Source of the DNA: an uncultured Eubacterium sp.
GTDB taxonomy: Bacteria; Bacillota; Clostridia; Lachnospirales; Lachnospiraceae
Reading direction: 5' to 3'
DNA length: 64,000 bases
Assembly: GCA_934338065.1 (NCBI GenBank)
Contig: CAKRGX010000002.1
Location: 124,001 to 188,000 of the forward strand
Of this stretch, positions 1 through 8,949 are shown piece after piece. A program made the position numbers and the translations under genes. The notes below the pieces were generated by a model, which was given only the letters and a program-made list of their open reading frames with translations, was not told the DNA's origin and did no database searches. Numbering within the stretch: the first letter of the stretch is position 1; each line of letters opens with the position of its first letter.

Positions 1-186
1 CTGAATGACATAACCATCCCCACCAAGAACAATTGCCATATCTGCCCACTTGTGTTTTCCAATCTGGGCAGAACTACCCACTATTTTAGCACACTTTCCA
101 TGAGATGCCAAATATCTTTTTATTTCTTCCGCTGTTTCGTGGTGAATGTCTTTCTCCGCGTCCGAAATTATGATAAAATTTTTCAT
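1..186 (-). CDS. nadK: NAD kinase, N-terminal part (cut by window edge)
   Basis: Only the first 62 codons are present; the gene runs off the left edge. The ATG at 186 follows a GGAGAGAG ribosome binding site 15 bases after the tlyA stop. The visible part has a beta-alpha start (MKNFIIISDAEKD) and ends in LGGDGYVIQ, which matches the GGDG nucleotide-binding turn of NAD/diacylglycerol-type kinases. NAD kinase phosphorylates NAD to NADP in the cytoplasm. Position supports the call, because tlyA-nadK is a common clostridial order downstream of xseAB-ispA-dxs. Oddity: the family usually has GGDGT, and here Thr is replaced by Tyr. Confidence is limited by truncation. Confidence 0.8.
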   Translation of the reverse strand, partial: MKNFIIISDAEKDIHHETAEEIKRYLASHGKCAKIVGSSAQIGKHKWADMAIVLGGDGYVIQ

Positions 187-201
187 TTTTCTCACTCTCT
201 C

Positions 202-1020
202 CTACAACGTCTCATGTGCCTGTTCAACAAGCTGCTGTATTGTTTTCCTATCCTCATCAGACACTATCGAAGGCTCTCTTGTATCATTTTCCATGTAAAG
301 AAGATACTCGATATTTCCTTCCGGCCCACGGATCGGTGAATGATCCAGTCCCTTTATATAGAAGCCCAGACTCAGTGCATAATTCATAACCAGCTCAATC
401 ACTTCTTCATGTACCCTTTTATCTCTGACCACACCTTTTTTTCCTACCTTGTCCCGTCCGGCTTCAAACTGTGGTTTGATCAGACACACAATCTGCGCAT
501 GTTCCTTCATAAGCGCTTTTACCGGTGTAAGTACCTTTGTCAGTGAGATAAATGCCACATCAATTGATACAAAATCAACCAGTTCGCCAATATCATCCGG
601 TGTCACATAACGGATATTTGTCTTCTCCATTGAACACACACGGTCATCCTGCCGGAGAGACCAGGCAAGCTGATTCGTCCCCACATCGATTGCATATACA
701 TAACGTGCACCATTTTGCAGCATACAATCGGTAAATCCTCCCGTAGAAGAACCAACATCCATACAGACAGTATCAGCAAGCTGTATAGGGAATGCTTTCA
801 TCGCCCTCTCCAGCTTGTATCCCCCTCTGCTGACATATTTCATTTTTTTCCCCCGCACTTCTATGGCAGCCGATACCGGGAATGTCTGTCCCGCCTTATC
901 TTCACGTTGATTATCAACGAAAACTTCCCCTGCCATAATAACTGCTTTCGCTTTTTCACGCGATGGTGCCAGTCCACGACTTACCAATAACACATCCAGG
1001 CGCTCTTTTTTTTCTTTCAC
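202..1020 (-). CDS. tlyA: TlyA family rRNA 2'-O-methyltransferase (S4 plus FtsJ-like)
   Basis: 272 residues, normal family length. Residues about 6-65 form an S4 RNA-binding domain (RLDVLLVSRGLAPSREKAK). Residues about 64-260 form a Rossmann methyltransferase of the FtsJ/TlyA type: SRGGYKL at 64-70, SAM loop DVGSSTGGFTD at 88-98, and IKPQFE further on. Family members 2'-O-methylate cytidines in 16S and 23S rRNA; many clostridial copies carry the old name hemolysin A. The start overlaps the dxs stop by four bases, so the two are translationally coupled in the xseA-to-nadK operon. The exact rRNA target cannot be read from the sequence. Confidence 0.9.
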   Translation of the reverse strand: MKEKKERLDVLLVSRGLAPSREKAKAVIMAGEVFVDNQREDKAGQTFPVSAAIEVRGKKMKYVSRGGYKLERAMKAFPIQLADTVCMDVGSSTGGFTDCMLQNGARYVYAIDVGTNQLAWSLRQDDRVCSMEKTNIRYVTPDDIGELVDFVSIDVAFISLTKVLTPVKALMKEHAQIVCLIKPQFEAGRDKVGKKGVVRDKRVHEEVIELVMNYALSLGFYIKGLDHSPIRGPEGNIEYLLYMENDTREPSIVSDEDRKTIQQLVEQAHETL

Positions 1021-2885
1021 AACTTAACAACCTCGCTTATCTTTCTTGCCACAGATTTTGCATCCAGTCCATATGTCTCATATATTTCCTCTGGTAATCC
1101 ATGTTCAATATACTTATCCGGAAAGCAGAACGTCATACAAGAATGGTAGATCTTCTCCTGCAGCAAAAATGCTTGTATCTTCTCTCCAAAACCGCCACTT
1201 TTAATATTATCCTCCATCGTTATAATATAACGATGATGAATGGCAAGCTGCCGCACCATCTCTTCATCAAATGGTTTTACAAAACGCATATTTACAATCG
1301 TAGGGTGCAGATTATTTCTTTCCAGATAAAGAGAAGTCTCCAATGCTTTCTCAACCATATTACCAACTGCAAGGATTAAAATATCTTTTCCTTCTGTTAA
1401 AATTTCTGCTTTTCCAAATTCAAATGGGGTTCTTTGTTCCGTATTCAGAGAAAATGCCTGTCCACGCGGATAGCGGACAGCAACCGGCCCATTCATCTGC
1501 AAAGCACAATTCAGCGCCTGCACCAGTTCTTCCCCATCCATCGGTGATATAACTGTCATATTCGGTATGGAAGTCAGATAGGATATATCAAAAATCCCCT
1601 GATGCGTCTCACCATCACTGCCAACAATTCCACTGCGGTCCACTGCAAAGATCACCGGCAGTTTATTTAAACACACATCATGTATCATCTGATCATAGGC
1701 ACGCTGTAAAAATGTCGAGTACAGCGAAACAACAGGGCGCATCCCACCTGCTGCCAGACCTGCTGCAAAAGTAACTGCGTGTTCTTCTGCAATTCCAACA
1801 TCAAACGCACGCTCCGGATACCGTTTTGCAAAGGCACTCACACCGGTTCCATCCGGCATGGCTGCACAGACAGAAACAATATCTTCTCTCTCTTCACCTA
1901 TTTGAAGCATCCACTGTTCAAAAATATTAGTATAACAGATCTCCTCTTTGCGGTAAATTTTTCCTGTTTTCACATCATAAGTTCCCACTCCATGAAAAGC
2001 CGATGGATTTTTCTCTGCCGGCTTGTATCCCTTGCCTTTTTCCGTAAGGACATGTACGATGACCGGCTGGTCTTTAAAGGAAAATGCCGTTTCAAATGCC
2101 GTTACCATCTCCTGTATATTATGCCCATCTACCGGTCCGATATAGACAAGCCCCATATCTTCAAAAAGCATCCCTGGGATAAATAAATGCTTTAATGAAT
2201 CTTTGGCTTTCTTTATCTTTTTTACAATCGGCTGGCCGACATTTGGAAGTTTGTCCAACGTATTTTCAATGTTTGCCTTCAAAGTCCGGTACTTCTGATT
2301 GGCACGTATCTTTCCAAGATAATTTGACATTCCACCTACATTAGGAGCAATAGACATCTTATTATCATTCAGTACAATGACCATATTTGTCTTCAATGCA
2401 GCCGCATTATTAAGCGCCTCAAATGCCATACCACCGGAAAGTGCGCCATCACCAATAACCGCAACAATTTTCTCATCCGTTCCCTGCAGATCTCTTGCCT
2501 TAGCAAAGCCCTGTGCAACAGAAATAGACGTTGAACTGTGCCCCGTATCAAAAGTATCACAAGGATTTTCCTTTACTTTTGGAAAACCGCTGAGTCCTCC
2601 CATTTGCCGGAGTGTGCCAAAAGCATCTGCACGCCCTGTCAAAAGCTTATGAACATACGATTGATGGCCAACATCCCACACCAGCTTATCTTCCGGGAAA
2701 TTCATGCACAGATGCAGTGCCATCGTAAGCTCTACTGCCCCCAGATTAGAGGCCAGATGACCACCTGTCCTGCTGATGCTTCTTACAAGTTTCACCCGTA
2801 TTTCCTTTGCAAGCTTTCTATAATCTTCCGGTTTTATATTTTTTATATCATTTTCCTTTACAATCTGACTCAATAAAGTTCCCAC
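1017..2885 (-). CDS. dxs: 1-deoxy-D-xylulose-5-phosphate synthase
   Basis: 622 residues, full length. It condenses pyruvate and glyceraldehyde-3-phosphate with thiamine diphosphate, the first step of the MEP isoprenoid pathway. The thiamine motif GDGALSGG lies at 145-152, with DTGHSSTS near 113-120 and the transketolase-type pyrimidine domain (DVGIAEEHAVTFAAGLA) in the middle. The C-terminal domain holds MEDN. It lies 15 bases downstream of ispA and overlaps tlyA by four bases. The link with ispA makes sense because both supply prenyl diphosphates for cell-wall carrier lipid and quinone-type products. Confidence 0.96.
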   Translation of the reverse strand: MGTLLSQIVKENDIKNIKPEDYRKLAKEIRVKLVRSISRTGGHLASNLGAVELTMALHLCMNFPEDKLVWDVGHQSYVHKLLTGRADAFGTLRQMGGLSGFPKVKENPCDTFDTGHSSTSISVAQGFAKARDLQGTDEKIVAVIGDGALSGGMAFEALNNAAALKTNMVIVLNDNKMSIAPNVGGMSNYLGKIRANQKYRTLKANIENTLDKLPNVGQPIVKKIKKAKDSLKHLFIPGMLFEDMGLVYIGPVDGHNIQEMVTAFETAFSFKDQPVIVHVLTEKGKGYKPAEKNPSAFHGVGTYDVKTGKIYRKEEICYTNIFEQWMLQIGEEREDIVSVCAAMPDGTGVSAFAKRYPERAFDVGIAEEHAVTFAAGLAAGGMRPVVSLYSTFLQRAYDQMIHDVCLNKLPVIFAVDRSGIVGSDGETHQGIFDISYLTSIPNMTVISPMDGEELVQALNCALQMNGPVAVRYPRGQAFSLNTEQRTPFEFGKAEILTEGKDILILAVGNMVEKALETSLYLERNNLHPTIVNMRFVKPFDEEMVRQLAIHHRYIITMEDNIKSGGFGEKIQAFLLQEKIYHSCMTFCFPDKYIEHGLPEEIYETYGLDAKSVARKISEVVKL

Positions 2886-2900
2886 GGTTCTTATCCTCTT

Positions 2901-3800
2901 CTACTTTTCTCTCCCCACAAGCGAAATCATCAACTCGTGAAGAAATTCCTTAGCACTTTCATTCTTTACTGATAAACGATTTAAAATAGATATCCCCTGT
3001 TCCGTACAGTGCCTAACTTTTTGGCGGCTTGCTTCCAGTCCGTGAATAGCTGCATAGGTTGACTTCTCATTTTTTTCGTCACTATGTAACGGTTTTCCTA
3101 TCACTGATTCATCACCAACAATATCCAGGATGTCATCCTGAATCTGAAAGGCAATGCCAATCTGTGTACCGACTTCCTCCATCTTTGCTACTTCATCATC
3201 CGAAGCACCTGCCAGAATGGCACCGATCATCAAACTTGCTTCGATCAATGCTGCTGTTTTTTTCCGGTACACATAGTAAAGCATGTCTTCTTCCACAAAA
3301 CAGCCATTGTTCTCAACATCAACTACCTGTCCGCCGACCATGCCATAGATGCCGGCTTTCTCACCCAGTACCCGGAGAGCTTTGCCGATACAGGAAGCTT
3401 CTGTCTCACTGTCAAAGGCTAAAAAAGCAGTTTCAAATGCCCGGTTTAACAAAGCATCACCCGTCAGAATTCCCATTGCTTCTCCATATTTTTTATGCGT
3501 TGTCAGTTTTCCTCTCCGGTAGTCATCATTATCCATCGCCGGCAGATCGTCATGAACAAGGGAATACGTATGGATCATTTCCATCGCCATCATAAAAGGC
3601 CGGACTGCCTTTTCATCTGTGCCGCCAAACATAACAAATACTTCATGCATAAAGAGCGGACGAAGTCTTTTTCCCCCCGCCGACAAACTATAATTCATGG
3701 CTTCCAAAACGGTTCGCGGATAGCCTTTTTCCTCCATCCTGTATAGTGCAAACCCCTTTTCCACGTCCTGCGTTTTTTCTTTTAATTTAACGTCATTCAT
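2901..3800 (-). CDS. ispA: Polyprenyl (farnesyl/geranyl) diphosphate synthase
   Basis: 299 residues. The first aspartate-rich motif is DDLPAMDNDD starting at residue 84 and the second is QIQDDILDIVGD, both needed for magnesium-diphosphate binding. AGGKRLRP near 41-48 is the isopentenyl diphosphate site. It is a trans-prenyltransferase that elongates DMAPP to a short-chain product; farnesyl diphosphate is the usual one in this operon. The start overlaps xseB by eight bases. Product chain length is inferred from context, not seen. Confidence 0.93.
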   Translation of the reverse strand: MNDVKLKEKTQDVEKGFALYRMEEKGYPRTVLEAMNYSLSAGGKRLRPLFMHEVFVMFGGTDEKAVRPFMMAMEMIHTYSLVHDDLPAMDNDDYRRGKLTTHKKYGEAMGILTGDALLNRAFETAFLAFDSETEASCIGKALRVLGEKAGIYGMVGGQVVDVENNGCFVEEDMLYYVYRKKTAALIEASLMIGAILAGASDDEVAKMEEVGTQIGIAFQIQDDILDIVGDESVIGKPLHSDEKNEKSTYAAIHGLEASRQKVRHCTEQGISILNRLSVKNESAKEFLHELMISLVGREK

Positions 3801-3984
3801 CGCTGTTATCTTCCTCCATCAGTACCTGTATCTTCTTCTCAACATGATCAACCGCCTGATTTCCCTGCTTTATCAATTCCATTCCCTCAGAAAATGCCTG
3901 ATAAGATTGTTCCAAAGTAAGTTTCTCTGTCTCCATCCTGTGGACCGTCTCATCTAACTTTTCCATAATCTCTTCGAGTTCCAT
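3793..3984 (-). CDS. xseB: Exodeoxyribonuclease VII small subunit
   Basis: 63 residues, the usual size for XseB. The sequence is an acidic two-helix protein with the characteristic LEEIMEKLDETVHRMETEKLTLEQSY block and a following GMELIKQGNQ. It binds several copies to XseA to form exonuclease VII, which degrades single-stranded DNA from both ends. ATG at 3984 has a GGAGGAATAG ribosome site. It sits 27 bases after xseA and overlaps ispA. Confidence 0.92.
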   Translation of the reverse strand: MELEEIMEKLDETVHRMETEKLTLEQSYQAFSEGMELIKQGNQAVDHVEKKIQVLMEEDNSDE

Positions 3985-4011
3985 CTATTCCTCCATTCCA
4001 CGCCCCCTGCA

Positions 4012-5232
4012 TCAAAAGAGGCTCTGCTCATTTGAATATACAGCAAGAGTCTGTGCTTCTATCCTGCCATCTGACATAGTCAGTGTGATCTTATCGCTTT
4101 CTTTAACATGATTAACGGAATCAATCCTTTTTCCCTCCTGGTCTGCCACATAAGCATAACCGCTCTGCAAACGCCGTAATGGGCTCACCGCATCCAGCCG
4201 TCCTGCCATAAGCGAAACCGTGTGCTTTGCCTCTCTTATTGATTGATCCATATAAAGAGACAGACGTTCTTCCATATCAATCAGATGTTGTCGTTTCTGC
4301 ATAAGCTGATTGCTTGGATTCAGAATCCGGAGCCGATCTGCCATATCATCCAGGCGCTCTTCCACCGTCTCCATGTGTTGAAACAGAATCCGCAATAATC
4401 GATTCTTCCGGTCAGAAAGATCTTTCATCAACAGCCTTACATCATATACCGCAAGTTCTGCTGCCTCAGAAGGAGTTGCCGCCCGGCGGTCTGCCACAAA
4501 GTCTGCAATCGTAAAATCCGTTTCATGACCAACAGCCGATATAACCGGCGTCTTACAATGATAAATGGCCTCTGCCACAACCGGTTCATTAAACGCCCAC
4601 AAATCTTCCATAGAACCTCCGCCACGCCCGGCAATAATCACATCGACACCCATCTGATCCAGTGTTTCCAGACCTTTTGCTATCGTTTCTGCCGCGCCGT
4701 CTCCCTGCACTTTCGCCGGATAGAGAATAAGCTGAACGTAGGGATTCCGCCTGCCTGCAATATTGATCATATCATGAATCGCAGCACCGGTCTTCGCCGT
4801 CACAATACCAACTTTTTTCACGTAAACGGGAAGCGGTAATTTGTGTTCATTGTCAAAATATCCCGCTTCCTGCAACCGTTTCTTTAATTGTTCGTAACGT
4901 TCGCTCAACATTCCGTCGCCGGCAAGTACGATCTTTCTTGCATACAACTGGTACTTTCCATCCCGCTCATAGACACTGATCGAACCACCAACAATAACCT
5001 CTTGTCCGTTCTCCATCGTAAAATCCAATCCACCCCGGTCTCCACGAAACATGACACAGGTCAGTTGTGAATTTTCGTCCTTTATTGAAAAATAAATATG
5101 CCCGGAGCTATGATATTTGCAATTGGAAATTTCGCCTTTTACAAATACAACCGACAGGGCATATTCTCTCAAAAACATATTTTTAATATACTGATTGACG
5201 GAAGAGACGGAATAAACTTTTCCTCTATTCAT
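4012..5232 (-). CDS. xseA: Exodeoxyribonuclease VII large subunit
   Basis: 406 residues. An N-terminal OB-fold (residues about 5-100, FVKGEISNCKYHSSGHIYFSIKD) is followed by the catalytic domain with GIVTAKTGAAIHDM, GRGGGSMEDLWAFNE and SAVGHETDFTIADFVADRRAATPSEAAE (motif split here by position only), then a coiled-coil stretch that holds XseB, and a short C-terminal segment with GYAYV. It is the catalytic chain of exonuclease VII. The start overlaps the nusB stop by eight bases, giving a coupled operon. Confidence 0.95.
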   Translation of the reverse strand: MNRGKVYSVSSVNQYIKNMFLREYALSVVFVKGEISNCKYHSSGHIYFSIKDENSQLTCVMFRGDRGGLDFTMENGQEVIVGGSISVYERDGKYQLYARKIVLAGDGMLSERYEQLKKRLQEAGYFDNEHKLPLPVYVKKVGIVTAKTGAAIHDMINIAGRRNPYVQLILYPAKVQGDGAAETIAKGLETLDQMGVDVIIAGRGGGSMEDLWAFNEPVVAEAIYHCKTPVISAVGHETDFTIADFVADRRAATPSEAAELAVYDVRLLMKDLSDRKNRLLRILFQHMETVEERLDDMADRLRILNPSNQLMQKRQHLIDMEERLSLYMDQSIREAKHTVSLMAGRLDAVSPLRRLQSGYAYVADQEGKRIDSVNHVKESDKITLTMSDGRIEAQTLAVYSNEQSLF

Positions 5233-5623
5233 TTACAATCTTTCCTAATATTCCATTGACAAAGGCGGCTCCATTGTCCTCACCATATATCTTTGCCAGT
5301 TCTACAGCTTCATTGACGGCAACACCAACCGGAACCCCCTCATCATACAGGGCTTCATAGATTGCCAGACGCATGATTGCCAATTCAGCTTTTGCAATAC
5401 GGTCCAGCTTCCATCTTTTTGCCTTTTCTTCAATCTTTTCATCTATCTCAGGCAGTTTTTCTATCAATCTTCCTACCTTATCTCTGATTTCTGCTTCATC
5501 TTCCTCTTTCAGGGCCTTCTCCCCTAAAAAATTATCCATCTGCTCAGCAAAAGCTTCGGTGTCATAAAATTCATTTTGAAATAATAAGCAGAAAATACAT
5601 TCTCTCATCTCACGTCGTATCAT
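5225..5623 (-). CDS. nusB: Transcription antitermination factor NusB
   Basis: 132 residues, all-helical NusB fold. It ends with the family signature GVAVNEAVELAKIYGEDNGAAFVNGILGKI (given here in two parts: residues about 98-113 and 114-128). NusB with NusE binds boxA in rRNA leaders and supports antitermination. ATG at 5623 has GAGGACAGAT upstream. It follows the Asp23 gene by ten bases and overlaps xseA by eight, the standard clostridial order. Confidence 0.94.
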   Translation of the reverse strand: MIRREMRECIFCLLFQNEFYDTEAFAEQMDNFLGEKALKEEDEAEIRDKVGRLIEKLPEIDEKIEEKAKRWKLDRIAKAELAIMRLAIYEALYDEGVPVGVAVNEAVELAKIYGEDNGAAFVNGILGKIVNE

Positions 5624-5633
5624 ATCTGTCCTC

Positions 5634-6008
5634 TTACTCCTGTTGCAGACTTACACCGGCAATGCGTACATTAACCTTTTTCACCGTAAGTCCGGTCATT
5701 GAATTGATCGCCTGTGCAACTTTATCCTGTACCTGTGCACAAGTCTTCGGTATATTGTAACCATATTTCATAACAATTGCCAGCTCAACAGCAGCCGTAT
5801 CATCCTGAACTTCTACCTTTACACCTTTGGAAAGGTTTTTAGCTCCGAATCTGCCAGCCAGTTCATTGGCAAATCCTCCTGCCATAGACTCTACGCCTTC
5901 CACCTCTGCAGCCGAAATTCCCGCAATACTGGCAACTACTTCATTTGCAATCTGAATCTCACCAATTCCTGAATGTTTTTCAAAAGAATCGTGTGTCATC
6001 TCTGTCAT
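5634..6008 (-). CDS. Asp23/Gls24 family envelope stress protein
   Basis: 124 residues, covering the whole Asp23 domain: GEIQIANEVVASIAGISAAEVEGVESM at the start (residues about 15-41), FGAKNLSKGVKVEVQDD in the middle, VNVRIAGVSLQ at the end. In Bacillus the equivalent gene next to nusB is yqhY, linked to membrane-lipid homeostasis; that role is family knowledge, not shown here. AGGAGG lies nine bases before the ATG. A good sigma-A promoter lies at 6063-6091, so this gene probably starts the housekeeping transcript through nadK. Confidence 0.93.
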   Translation of the reverse strand: MTEMTHDSFEKHSGIGEIQIANEVVASIAGISAAEVEGVESMAGGFANELAGRFGAKNLSKGVKVEVQDDTAAVELAIVMKYGYNIPKTCAQVQDKVAQAINSMTGLTVKKVNVRIAGVSLQQE

Positions 6009-6062
6009 ATTGTCGTACCTCCTATCCGTATGATACTATACAGCTAAACAGTTGTACTATGT

Positions 6063-6091
6063 ATTATATCAGATTTATTTGTTTTTGCCAA
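6063..6091 (-). promoter_or_regulatory. Sigma-A type promoter for the asp23-nusB-xseAB-ispA-dxs-tlyA-nadK unit
   Basis: On the minus strand TTGGCA (6086-6091) and TATAAT (6063-6068) are separated by exactly 17 bases, with a TG upstream of the -10. The -35 lies inside the last codons of spoIIIAH. The start site would fall about 47 bases before the asp23 ATG. It allows vegetative expression of genes that lie downstream of a sporulation operon. Confidence 0.75.
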
Positions 6092-6716
6092 CAGGAGAAA
6101 TTACAATTTTATCTGCACTGCACTCCGTTTTTCTCTTTACCACATCTTCTATCTGAGCAATCTGCTGCTCTGTGAGATCGTCTGCATTGACCACAACATC
6201 TACACTATCGGATAAGATAGTTACCACAGCCTCGTCAAATCCTTTGGCTGCAAGAAGATTTTCAGTTGCCGTTTCTTTCTCATTTACTTCCGTCATCTTT
6301 ACAATCTCATTCATTGCTTTATCTTTCTGTGCATTGGTAGCATTTTTATTATTGACTAAACTTGTCAGTGTTTCCTTATTTTTTGCTCTCGTCTGTTCAC
6401 GAGACAGCTTTGCCTCCTCAAAATAATTCCCCTTTACTGAGTTACTTACAAGGACAGCTTCTCCTGCCTTATCCTTAGATGAAACGGTTTCCTTTTTTTC
6501 TGTTTTTGCCGCAGTTCCGCTTGCTGTATCCCCCTCATCAAGAACAATATCTTCATCGGAAATATCCGTAAGCTGTTCTCCTGCTTCAGTTGTGTCGTTA
6601 GCTCCCGTATTCATAGTCAGCTGCTCCTTATCCGTCATACTCAGGTATCCGGCGATGGCAACCATTACAACAAGTGCGGTAATGATGATCTGATTTTTTT
6701 TCAAAACTTTTTTCAC
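6075..6716 (-). CDS. spoIIIAH: Stage III sporulation protein AH
   Basis: 213 residues. It has a short basic N-terminus, one membrane helix (QIIITALVVMVAIAGYLSM, residues about 9-27), a low-complexity linker and a C-terminal YscJ/FliF-like ring-building domain (residues about 105-210). SpoIIIAH in the mother-cell membrane pairs with forespore SpoIIQ to form the feeding-tube channel. The start is GTG at 6716, overlapping the spoIIIAG stop (GTGA); a TTG five codons in is a possible alternative. It is the last gene of spoIIIAA-AH. Confidence 0.92.
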   Translation of the reverse strand: MKKVLKKNQIIITALVVMVAIAGYLSMTDKEQLTMNTGANDTTEAGEQLTDISDEDIVLDEGDTASGTAAKTEKKETVSSKDKAGEAVLVSNSVKGNYFEEAKLSREQTRAKNKETLTSLVNNKNATNAQKDKAMNEIVKMTEVNEKETATENLLAAKGFDEAVVTILSDSVDVVVNADDLTEQQIAQIEDVVKRKTECSADKIVISPVGKNK

Positions 6717-7237
6717 TCCTTTGCCTCCTTGCTCTTCATTACTTTTATTTTATGACTCTCAATAGAAAATAATGCACTAACTGCCTCGGTAATTTCTCTT
6801 TTTATTACTGAATCATATCCTCCATCGCATACAATAACGATTCCCTCTATCTCCGGCTCTTTTTCCTGAATGATATAGGGAGATGAGTTGCGATCCTGAT
6901 TTTCTACGAGAACCGTTTTCTCTTCATTATTTTCCCCTTTACTCGTATTGTCTTTTAATGTAACCTTTTCATTTGAACCTTTTAATGTGATCATCACCTG
7001 TACACTGCCAACTCCCTCTACTTTCTGTAATAAAAGCCGCAATTCTTCTTCTCTCGCTCTTTTATACGCATCCGGTGACGTATCCGATGACACAGCAGGC
7101 TGTTCCGATACGGATGTCACGACAGACTTTTCTTCTTTTCCCTCCCAGGACAAGACCATAAGAAATACACCACATAAGACAAGTATGCACATTTTCACAG
7201 GACCTATCTTCTCAATCCAATGTTTGATCTGTTCCAA
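6713..7237 (-). CDS. spoIIIAG: Stage III sporulation protein AG
   Basis: 174 residues from TTG at 7237. The open frame extends to 7255, but the GAGGAGG ribosome site lies in that extension, nine bases before this TTG, and inside the last codons of spoIIIAF, so 7237 is the better start. It has one membrane helix (MCILVLCGVFLMVLSW), a linker, then a ring-forming domain with LRLLLQKVEGVGSVQVMITL and EIEGIVIVCDGG. SpoIIIAG assembles a large ring in the intermembrane space of the SpoIIIA-SpoIIQ complex. Confidence 0.9.
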   Translation of the reverse strand: MEQIKHWIEKIGPVKMCILVLCGVFLMVLSWEGKEEKSVVTSVSEQPAVSSDTSPDAYKRAREEELRLLLQKVEGVGSVQVMITLKGSNEKVTLKDNTSKGENNEEKTVLVENQDRNSSPYIIQEKEPEIEGIVIVCDGGYDSVIKREITEAVSALFSIESHKIKVMKSKEAKE

Positions 7238-7238
7238 A

Positions 7239-7724
7239 TCACGATTCCTCCTCAAAAAAAATATTCTTTTTCTCTATTCCATACCGGAGGGAAAGTGTTG
7301 ACCGCAGAAAATCCATATTTTTTTTTCTGTCAGGTACCTCCACATGTATGCTCTCAACCTTCCCTTCCCGCATGTGTAAGTGACATTGCTGTGCAGGGAC
7401 TTCACATAATTGTGCAATCTCTGTCTGCAACGTCTTCTCATATCGTTTTTCCAGTTCTTTTTCATATTTTTCTCCCAATAAAGCAATGTCACGACGAGTA
7501 TTTTCCGTCTCCTGACGGTAGTCTGCCTGCACCAGATAGTCCTGCCAGTTATTTTTCTTTTCTAACAGGGATAGGACCGGCACAAGTACCAGGATCATTA
7601 CGATCAAGCCGGTTGCATACGAGATATATTTCCGATATTCTCCCTCCACAAGAAGGTTTCCGATAAGTGATGCAATGAGTAAAAAAACTACTACGTGCCG
7701 TATCATTTCCATTATTGTGTCCAT
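7239..7724 (-). CDS. spoIIIAF: Stage III sporulation protein AF
   Basis: 161 residues. Two N-terminal membrane helices (VVVFLLIASLIGNLL and YISYATGLIVMILVLVPVL) are followed by a soluble domain of the ring-building type (QCHLHMREGKVESIHVEV, LSLRYGIEKKNI). ATG at 7724 has GGAGGCAGGAAG before it. Its 3' end carries the ribosome site of spoIIIAG. It is part of the SpoIIIA channel in the mother-cell membrane. Confidence 0.9.
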   Translation of the reverse strand: MDTIMEMIRHVVVFLLIASLIGNLLVEGEYRKYISYATGLIVMILVLVPVLSLLEKKNNWQDYLVQADYRQETENTRRDIALLGEKYEKELEKRYEKTLQTEIAQLCEVPAQQCHLHMREGKVESIHVEVPDRKKNMDFLRSTLSLRYGIEKKNIFFEEES

Positions 7725-7747
7725 CTTCCTGCCTCCAGTCCAAAATA

Positions 7748-8884
7748 TTACATAGAAGTCATATTCGTACTTACCAGAACGATTGTAATAGAAAGAATAA
7801 ACATCAGTGCACCGGCCAGCACATAACCAAGCAGGATCTTTCCACTTGCTGCAGCAGATTGCAGCACAACAATGATCCGCCTGTCACTGACCGGCTGTAT
7901 CAATGCCCCTCCAATCTTATACATAACAGTATATAACAGAAGTTTGATAAGCGGATACAGACAAAGAATTAAAATACCAAGCACTCCACCCACCCCTACA
8001 GCACTTTTGATCAGTACACCACTTCCTAATATGGTATCCATTACACCGCCTACGGTATTTCCTATGCCCGGCATCCCTTTAGCAGTCTGCCACACGGCAT
8101 TATTTCTGACACGATCCATTACCGGAACAAGCAGCCCCTGTACTCCCTGATAACCGATCAATACAGCAAATAATATTTTGACACTCCAGCGCAGAGCACT
8201 CCCTATCAGACCTGTCAGACGGGAAAAACGATGCTCTGCGAGCTGATTGACAATATTTAAGAAAAAGAAAATCTGCACTCCCGGCAGCAAAATACTCCCC
8301 ATGATCATTTCCAGAAGTCCCATAATAACAAGCATCGTTTCATAAAACAGCAGGGAAGTATGTGTTCCACCGCCATAGCATAAGGCTAGGGAAAAGGAAG
8401 GGACGAGAACTTTCATAAAGTCAACAAGCTGGTTCAAAGCATCCTGCGCAATCTGATAGGCTATATAAAAACCAGAGGATACCAATCCTGTCAGGAGTAA
8501 AAACACAACATAGAAACCGGTCTCCCCCAATTCTCTGTCACCAATTGTCCCGGCAAAATGTACAAAGATTCCGGCAAATATACCCAGAGCAAGAATACGC
8601 AAAAGAGTGCTTTTCTGCCTGTCAATCTGATCTTCCATGTAGCCCATAAGCTGTTTCCCTATGAGTTTAAAAGAGAATTCTTCTTTTCCCTTTAACACAT
8701 CCGTCACATACTGCTGAATTGAAAAATGATCCACGTTTTCTTCCTTTGCCAAAAACTCATCGGCTTTCTGCAGCTCCAATTCACTGATCAGCCTCTGATC
8801 CCGGTCTTTTTCCTGCGCAGATACTTTTACAGATGGAAGCAGGATACAGAAAAAAATCACTGCCGCTATCCAATATTTCCTCAT
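7748..8884 (-). CDS. spoIIIAE: Stage III sporulation protein AE
   Basis: 378 residues from ATG at 8884. The open frame starts at a TTG at 8953, but the 8884 start has a GGGGGA ribosome site and begins a clean signal peptide (MRKYWIAAVIFFCILLPSVK, then SAQ). After an extracytoplasmic N-terminal part (residues about 25-95) come about seven hydrophobic segments. SpoIIIAE is the polytopic core of the SpoIIIA complex, thought to be the channel or transporter. The length is close to the 399 residues of the Bacillus protein. Confidence 0.93.
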   Translation of the reverse strand: MRKYWIAAVIFFCILLPSVKVSAQEKDRDQRLISELELQKADEFLAKEENVDHFSIQQYVTDVLKGKEEFSFKLIGKQLMGYMEDQIDRQKSTLLRILALGIFAGIFVHFAGTIGDRELGETGFYVVFLLLTGLVSSGFYIAYQIAQDALNQLVDFMKVLVPSFSLALCYGGGTHTSLLFYETMLVIMGLLEMIMGSILLPGVQIFFFLNIVNQLAEHRFSRLTGLIGSALRWSVKILFAVLIGYQGVQGLLVPVMDRVRNNAVWQTAKGMPGIGNTVGGVMDTILGSGVLIKSAVGVGGVLGILILCLYPLIKLLLYTVMYKIGGALIQPVSDRRIIVVLQSAAASGKILLGYVLAGALMFILSITIVLVSTNMTSM

Positions 8885-8949
8885 GTCAATCCCCCATTCC
8901 GAAAACATCTCAAATAGCCATGTGAAAACTGACCCTGTGGGCATAATTT

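Noticed and set aside
52-339. Plus-strand frame opposite nadK and tlyA
   Set aside because: It is a shadow of two well-supported minus-strand genes, has no ribosome site and no recognisable motif. Dozens of similar frames opposite real genes were dropped for the same reason.
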